This document shows, piece by piece, positions 59,768-64,000 of a stretch of DNA of 64,000 bases. Under the pieces are notes generated by a model. That model made no database searches, was not told the DNA's origin, and saw nothing but the letters and a program-made list of their open reading frames with translations. Source of the DNA: Pelomonas sp. Root1444. Its GTDB lineage: Bacteria; Pseudomonadota; Gammaproteobacteria; Burkholderiales; Burkholderiaceae_C. The stretch lies in contig NZ_LMFP01000028.1 of assembly GCF_001426885.1 (NCBI RefSeq), positions 1,340,067-1,404,066 of the forward strand, in the 5' to 3' direction. Position numbers and translations under genes: made by a program. The first letter of the stretch is position 1; the number at the start of each line of letters is the position of its first letter.

Positions 59768-60523
59768 TCAATTGGCAGGCTTTGACGCCGCATACCGCCC
59801 AGGGCGGTAAAGCCACACGAACTGGCCGCCCGGCAGCTGCCAGCTCGCCACCGGCGCCACGTCGGGCACGGCGAAATCAAGGCTGGCCAGCCAACCCTGT
59901 GGGGTCATCTCGGCGCAGGCCTTGGCCCAGACGCGCGGCATGGACTCAGGCCGCTGAAAGACATAGACGAGCGCGAACGGCGCCCAGTCGTCGGCCCAGA
60001 GGTCGCCTTGCCGCACGACGGCGCCGCGGGCGCGCCAGCGGGCCAGCCAGGCCAACGGCCGGCTCCATTCGACGCCCTCGATGCGGGCCTGGGGATAGGC
60101 GTGCAGCAATTCACGCAGCCCGTCGCCGACACCGCAGCCGGCGTCCAACACCCGGGCGCCCGGCGGCAGCGGCGCCAACCCGGGCAGTCGCTCGAGCGCG
60201 CCGCGCGGCGTCGGGAACAGCGGCGCCTCGCTCCAACTGCGCCGCGGGTAGAGCCACCACAGCAGCAGCAGCGGCAGCAGCCACAGCAGCGCGGGCGCGC
60301 CCGACTGCCAGCCCAGCGCGAGCGCCGACACGGGAAAGCCCAGCGCCGCGATCAACCGCCGCCAGCGGCGCTCATAGAACAGTGCCAGCAACCCGCCCGC
60401 CAGCGCGGCACCGGCAACGGCGGCCTCCCGGCCCAGGCCGAGGAGCGCGGTGTGGGTCAGCCAGGCCGCCAGCCACACCAGCAGCGCCGACAGCGGCCAG
60501 GCGGTGATCCAGCGCTTCAGCAC
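59768..60523 (-). CDS. Membrane-associated class I SAM-dependent methyltransferase
   Basis: A 251-residue protein. The first about 95 residues contain three to four hydrophobic segments (LSALLVWLAAWLTHTALLGLG, AAVAGAALAGGLLALFYE, GFPVSALALGWQSGAPALLWLLPLLLLWWLYP). The rest is a class I methyltransferase: VLDAGCGVGDGLRELLHAYPQARIEGVEWSRPL (motif I, then the acidic loop). The substrate is unknown. It starts with GTG and overlaps the upstream glycosyltransferase by seven bases, and ends before the motA promoter. Coupling to the glycosyltransferase suggests a joint role in surface or flagellar modification. Confidence 0.75.
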   Translation of the reverse strand: MLKRWITAWPLSALLVWLAAWLTHTALLGLGREAAVAGAALAGGLLALFYERRWRRLIAALGFPVSALALGWQSGAPALLWLLPLLLLWWLYPRRSWSEAPLFPTPRGALERLPGLAPLPPGARVLDAGCGVGDGLRELLHAYPQARIEGVEWSRPLAWLARWRARGAVVRQGDLWADDWAPFALVYVFQRPESMPRVWAKACAEMTPQGWLASLDFAVPDVAPVASWQLPGGQFVWLYRPGRYAASKPAN

Positions 60524-61578
60524 GGCCGGGGGTGGGCGGCGCGCAAGGCGGCGGCCTCGGCGTCGCGGCCGGTGCCTTCCAGCACGAGGGCCAGGTTGTG
60601 GGCGGCCAGGTAGCTGCCCCGCCCGGCCACGGCGCCGGCCTGCTCGGGCCGCTCGCCCAGCTCCAGGCAGCGCCGCCAGGCGGACTCGATCATGGGCAAC
60701 AACTCAGCGGCCTGCCGGGGCTGGGAGGCGGCCAGGTCCAGCAGCAGGTCGCCGACCGTGAAGAAGAAGTCCGGCGACTCGGCGCCAGCCTCCATTTGCG
60801 ACTGCGCAAAATCCATCGCGTCGGCATGCCGACCCAGGCATTTCAAGGCATAGAGCCGCCGCGACACCAGGTCCAGCCACCACGGCGCCGCGCAGGCGGC
60901 GGGCAGCGCGCAGGCGCGTTCAAACGCGGCTTCGGCGGCCTGGTGCTCGTCGTAGACGGCGCAGTCCTTGCCCAGTTGATACCAGAGGTAGGCGTCGCCC
61001 GGCGTCTCGGCCAGGGCTTGCTCCAGCAGGCTGCGGTTGCGGCCGCGCTTGGCCGCCAGGCGCTCGGCCAAGTAGCCGTCGTGGCCGACCACCAGCGGCA
61101 GGCGACGCACCGGCAGGCCGTGCTGGGGCTGCTCGTGCACACGGCCGGCGTAGCGCACGCCGCCGGGCAGCACGCGGCTGAGCCAGGCGACGGCCTCGCC
61201 GTGCATGCCGGATGAAACGTCGAAGCGGTCGCGCAGCTCCAGCGCGCCGACGAAGCCAGGCGGCGTCGTGCGCAGCGCCTGCAGTGCGTCGCCGCCGCCG
61301 ATCAGCCATTCGTCGGCGTCGAGCACGAGGTGCCAGTCGGCGCCGGCCAGATCGAGCGCGCGGTTGCGCGCCGCGGCGAAATCGTCACACCAGGCGAAGT
61401 GCTCGACCCGCGCGCCGTGAGCCGCTGAGATGGCGGCGGTGCCATCGGCCGAACCGGTGTCCAGCACCAGCATCTCGTCCACCCAGGGCCGCACGCTGTC
61501 GAGCAGGCGCGCCATGTGGTGCGCCTCGTCGCGTGCGATGACGACGAGGGCCAGGCGCAGCGGGGCGGCGGGACTCAT
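60517..61578 (-). CDS. Glycosyltransferase family 2 with TPR-like C-terminus
   Basis: A 353-residue GT-A enzyme: LALVVIARDEAHHMARLLDSVRPWVDEMLVLDTGSADGT, then HLVLDADEWLIGGGDALQAL with the DxD-type aspartates. From about residue 195 the sequence turns into helical TPR-like repeats (YLWYQLGKDCAVYDEHQAAEAAFERAC..., FFFTVGDLLLDLAASQPRQAAELLPMIES). Such proteins transfer sugars to proteins or glycans. The ATG giving MSPAAPLRLALVV is preferred to a TTG nine codons upstream. It lies 55 bases after flhC and may be part of the FlhDC transcript. Confidence 0.85.
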   Translation of the reverse strand: MSPAAPLRLALVVIARDEAHHMARLLDSVRPWVDEMLVLDTGSADGTAAISAAHGARVEHFAWCDDFAAARNRALDLAGADWHLVLDADEWLIGGGDALQALRTTPPGFVGALELRDRFDVSSGMHGEAVAWLSRVLPGGVRYAGRVHEQPQHGLPVRRLPLVVGHDGYLAERLAAKRGRNRSLLEQALAETPGDAYLWYQLGKDCAVYDEHQAAEAAFERACALPAACAAPWWLDLVSRRLYALKCLGRHADAMDFAQSQMEAGAESPDFFFTVGDLLLDLAASQPRQAAELLPMIESAWRRCLELGERPEQAGAVAGRGSYLAAHNLALVLEGTGRDAEAAALRAAHPRPC

Positions 61579-61633
61579 GGCCGTCAATTCTGTCGCCGCG
61601 CTCAAGAAAACTGTCGCGGTGCCGACAAGGGGC

Positions 61634-62170
61634 TCAGTGCATCTGGATGGAACCCTGGGCGCGGCCCTTGCCGGCGCGGGCCGGCGGGTTGCACAGGCCG
61701 CACACGAAGTGGCGCGACATCTCGTGCGGGTGGGTGACGAACTGGCCGTTGCACTTGGAGCACTTGGTCAGCGTCAGCATGCCGTTATCGACGAACTTCA
61801 CCAGGCGCCAGGCACGCGTCACGGACAACATGGCTTCCAGGCCCTGGGCCTGCGTCTGCTCTTGATACAGCTGGTACGCCTTGATGACGGTGTCGATCTC
61901 GTCCATCTCGGCAGCCTTGTTCAGGTACTCGTGGATGTTCAGGAACAGGCTGGCATGGATGTTGGGCTGCCAGGTCATGAACCAGTCGGTCGAGAAGGGC
62001 AGCTGGCCCTTGGACGGCGACTTGCCGCTCACTTCTTTATAGAGGCGCAGCAGGCGCTCGTAGGACAGGTCGGTTTCCGATTCCAGCACCTGCAGGCGCG
62101 CACCCAAGTGAATCAGCTGAACGGCACGGTCGATCTGCTTGGCTTCGGTGAGGATGCTTTTGACGCGCAT
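61634..62170 (-). CDS. flhC: Flagellar master regulator subunit FlhC
   Basis: A 178-residue activator subunit. It has the FlhC pattern [76 protein letters not shown] and the C4 zinc site CSKC...CGLC near the C-terminus. With FlhD it forms the D4C2 complex that recruits RNA polymerase to class II flagellar promoters. It follows flhD by 48 bases. Confidence 0.97.
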   Translation of the reverse strand: [178 protein letters not shown]

Positions 62171-62218
62171 GGTGGGCTTTCGGAATCTGTGAGGTTTTAG
62201 GCAGCGGCGGACGTTGGA

Positions 62219-62539
62219 TCAGGCGTGCTCGTGGCGGCCGGCCATCAGGATCGAGGCGTGCAGGCGGCTGACGCTCTCGTTCGCACCCGGCTTGCTGTGG
62301 TTGGTCAACAGGCCCCACACCAGGTCGTCGCTCATGCGGAAGGCGCACAGCAGCGTGTTGCCGGAAGCGATCTTCATGATCTGCGCCGGGCTCAGCGTGC
62401 CGATCAGCGTGGCCGTGTCTTCGCTGATGCCCAGGCGGTACAGGGCCTGCTCGCGGTCGGCACGGATCAGGCTCTGGGCCAGCATCAGGTAGGACAGGTT
62501 GGCTTCACGGATCTCGGCGAGCATTTGTTCGGTGTTCAT
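62219..62539 (-). CDS. flhD: Flagellar master regulator subunit FlhD
   Basis: A 106-residue helical activator. Seen: LAEIREANLSYLMLAQSLIRADREQALYRLGISEDTATLIGTLSPAQIMKIASGNTLLCAFRM, typical of FlhD. First gene of flhDC. Its upstream 218-base region up to the TPR gene must hold the class I promoter, but no obvious -35/-10 pair or CRP-like site was found. Confidence 0.97.
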   Translation of the reverse strand: MNTEQMLAEIREANLSYLMLAQSLIRADREQALYRLGISEDTATLIGTLSPAQIMKIASGNTLLCAFRMSDDLVWGLLTNHSKPGANESVSRLHASILMAGRHEHA

Positions 62540-62702
62540 GGCGGCTTCCGTTTCGAAGAGGTAGAGGGGTGTTGCGGATCAGTGAAACGGATTGTGTTGA
62601 CCCCGCTTATTTCGCGATATCAGGCGGCCTCCGTGCGCGGCGTCACCCTGATCGGAACCCCTTGTCATCCAAATTCCTACAGAGGCGTCAGCGCGCAAAG
62701 CG

Positions 62703-62733
62703 AAGGCCCCGGCAGCTTGCGCTGGCCGGGGCC
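62703..62733 (-). terminator. Hairpin after the TPR gene
   Basis: AGGCCCCGGC (62703-62712) pairs with GCCGGGGCCT (62724-62733), with an inner AGC/GCT extension. Read leftward it is followed by a weakly T-rich CTTCGCTTTG, so it may end the TPR transcript and separate it from flhDC. Confidence 0.5.
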
Positions 62734-62757
62734 TCGGGGCGTGAAATGCTTGGCGAA

Positions 62758-63240
62758 TCAGCCGTTGCGCACGCGGTTCAGGCGCTGCAGCTCGATCATG
62801 GCGACGGGCACGAGTTCGGGCGCCTCCGCCTGCAGGCTGTCGCGGCCCAGGCCATGCTGCAGTTCCGTCAGCACGCCGATGGCGCGGTCGACCTCGCCGC
62901 GGCCGGAGAGCGAAAAGGCCAGCGTATAGAGGCTGGGGCCGTGCAGCGGGGTGACCTGCAGCGCCCGCTCGGCGTAGGCAGCGGCATGCTCCAGCTTGCC
63001 GGCCGCCAGCAGCAGCGCCGCCATGTCGGACAGCAGGTCGTGGCTCATGGGCTCGTCCTGCAGCGCGTCGTACAGCAGGCCCAGGCCGCCGCCGAGGTTG
63101 CCCTTGGTCGCTTCGGCGAACGCCGCATTGCGGGCGCGCGCCAGCAGCATCTTGGGATCGTTGCTGGGCACGGCGACCGGACGGTGGCCTTCGCGCGGGG
63201 TGCGCTGGGTGGTCTTGGCACTTTGAGATTGGGCACGCAT
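62758..63240 (-). CDS. Tetratricopeptide-repeat-like protein beside the flagellin gene
   Basis: A 160-residue helical protein. TPR-like pattern: LLARARNAAFAEATKGNLGGGLGLLYDALQDEPMSHDLLSDMAALLLAAGKLEHAAAYAERALQVTPLHGPSLYTLAFSLSGRGEVDRAIGVLTELQ. The first about 35 residues are basic and low-complexity. The ATG giving MRAQSQSAKTTQR is chosen; the longer upstream frame is a codon-bias artefact overlapping the flagellin promoter. It is divergent from the flagellin gene and could serve export, assembly or signalling, but no function is assigned. Confidence 0.75.
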   Translation of the reverse strand: MRAQSQSAKTTQRTPREGHRPVAVPSNDPKMLLARARNAAFAEATKGNLGGGLGLLYDALQDEPMSHDLLSDMAALLLAAGKLEHAAAYAERALQVTPLHGPSLYTLAFSLSGRGEVDRAIGVLTELQHGLGRDSLQAEAPELVPVAMIELQRLNRVRNG

Positions 63241-63673
63241 CGCGGGGCTCCGGTCCGGCGCAGGGTTCGGCCGGGATGAGCTGCACTTTAGGAAGCGCGC
63301 CCGGCGTCGATCCGTTGAAAAGCCCGGCGAATCCGGCGCGCTTTTCCGGCCGGCGGCCGATCCCACGAACAGCCATTTGCAACGGTCTTTATTCAAAAGA
63401 TCACGCCCTTGACAAAACGTACTAAAGAAACAGGGGCGCCGCACCGATAGCCATTGCAACGGTGCTGATCTTCGGTTCCGTGGTCCGGCTAGAAGGCCAA
63501 TGACCGGCGCCCTTGCACATGCAGTGGCGCAGGCTTCAAAGGTTGACTGGCGTCGGGCGTCGCTGCAAAGGCGCACCAGCCGGTGTGCCGGAGCAGGCAG
63601 CACGGGTGCCGCACCCGGGCACTCGAGTCTTCGTCCGCCGGCTTGCCGGTATATCTAGCAAAAGGAAATCATC
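63241..63673. other. 433-base region between the TPR gene and flagellin
   Basis: No gene. It holds the sigma-28 promoter of the flagellin gene, the 16-base near-repeat AGCCATT(T)GCAACGGT at 63371-63386 and 63449-63463, an imperfect inverted repeat around 63318-63345 with AAAAGC/GCTTTT arms, and a 5' leader of about 210 bases ending in the ribosome-binding site AAAGGAAA. The long leader could be a site of post-transcriptional control. Confidence 0.45.
63423..63450 (+). promoter_or_regulatory. Sigma-28-type promoter of flagellin
   Basis: TAAAGAAA - 12 bases - ACCGATAG resembles the FliA consensus; the -35 core TAAAG and -10 core CCGAT are exact, but the spacing is one base longer than ideal. 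A TTGACA hexamer (63409-63414) just upstream has no matching -10. It lies about 220 bases before the flagellin ATG, so the leader is long. Confidence 0.6.
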
Positions 63674-64000
63674 ATGGCCTCGGTCATCAATACCAACCTG
63701 CTGTCGCTCAACGCCCAGCGCAACACCGCAACTTCCCAGGCGACGCTTTCCGTCGCGATGCAGCGCCTGTCCTCGGGCCTGCGCGTCAACTCCGCCAAGG
63801 ACGACGCCGCCGGCCTGGCGATCTCCGAGCGCATGAGCGCCCAGGTGCGCGGCATGAACGTGGCCGTGCGCAACGCCAACGACGGCATCTCGCTGGCCCA
63901 GACGGCCGAAGGCGGCCTGAGCAAGGTCGGCGACTCACTGCAGCGCATGCGTGAACTGGCCGTCCAGGCCCGCAACGCCACCAACACCACGGCCGACAAG
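63674..64000 (+). CDS. fliC: Flagellin, 5' part only
   Basis: The first 109 residues of a flagellin, cut by the window end. The conserved N-terminal D0/D1 region is complete: [99 protein letters not shown]. It polymerises outside the cell into the filament. The start has a good AAGGAAA ribosome-binding site. Expression is expected from FliA. Confidence 0.97.
   Translation, partial: MASVINTNLLSLNAQRNTATSQATLSVAMQRLSSGLRVNSAKDDAAGLAISERMSAQVRGMNVAVRNANDGISLAQTAEGGLSKVGDSLQRMRELAVQARNATNTTADK

Noticed and set aside
1..64000. CRISPR arrays, tRNA or rRNA genes, toxin-antitoxin or defence systems
   Set aside because: Scanning by eye found no regularly spaced repeats, no cloverleaf-like tRNA ends and no proteins of known defence families.

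Overview
The window is high-GC DNA (roughly 70 percent) from a Betaproteobacterium of the order Burkholderiales, most like the Rubrivivax/Roseateles/Leptothrix group. The signs are a Bug-family (TctC) solute receptor, DUF1841 and DUF3460 proteins, an FlhDC-controlled flagellar system that also carries FlhF, FlhG, FliA and CheZ, and minCDE in the usual arrangement. It is chromosomal. No tRNA, rRNA, insertion sequence, prophage or CRISPR array was seen.

Layout: 1-17.9 kb is housekeeping and accessory metabolism. It holds a truncated TctC receptor, dusC, a YgjP-like metallopeptidase, a ferredoxin, a class C beta-lactamase-like hydrolase, an acyltransferase, a VF530 protein, minCDE, a 0.6-kb intergenic region with a cluster of DnaA-box-like sequences, a small basic protein, metG, a YoaK-type membrane protein, DUF3460, scpA, DUF808, a MaoC dehydratase, kefF-kefC, DUF1841, and a TetR regulator plus short-chain dehydrogenase that share an almost identical palindromic operator.

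17.9-35.2 kb is the rod/hook/filament-junction block: flgN-flgM-flgA leftward, flgBCDEFGH rightward, then flgIJKL. The usually contiguous flgB-L run is interrupted between flgH and flgI by about 5.2 kb of unrelated genes. These are a low-GC secreted protein, an M20 amidohydrolase, a beta-propeller GIPC-transferase-like protein with a GT4 glycosyltransferase, and a secreted protein made of three tandem repeats.

35.3-47.8 kb is signalling: an HDOD protein, a PAS/HisKA_2 kinase with an ANTAR response regulator, a membrane histidine kinase divergent from an Hpt protein and a REC-PAS-GGDEF-EAL protein, and a diguanylate cyclase. It ends with a large glycine-rich lipoprotein. 47.8-63.2 kb is mostly leftward motility genes, read in transcription order: a TPR protein, flhD-flhC, a GT2 glycosyltransferase and a membrane methyltransferase, motA-motB-cheY-cheZ, then (after one rightward substrate-binding protein) flhB-flhA-flhF-flhG-fliA and a soluble chemoreceptor. 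The window ends inside a flagellin gene.

The regulatory logic can be read in part from the DNA. FlhDC is the expected class I master regulator, FliA (sigma-28) the late sigma factor and FlgM its anti-sigma factor. Sigma-28-type promoters with clean spacing lie upstream of flgM and motA, and a looser one lies upstream of the flagellin gene. The c-di-GMP and two-component genes beside the flagellar block suggest control of the motile/sessile switch. No wholly new system is evident. The best leads are a FlhG homologue with a destroyed P-loop, the interrupted flg operon with its cargo, the triple-repeat secreted protein, the TetR/SDR operator pair, and the DnaA-box-like cluster upstream of metG.
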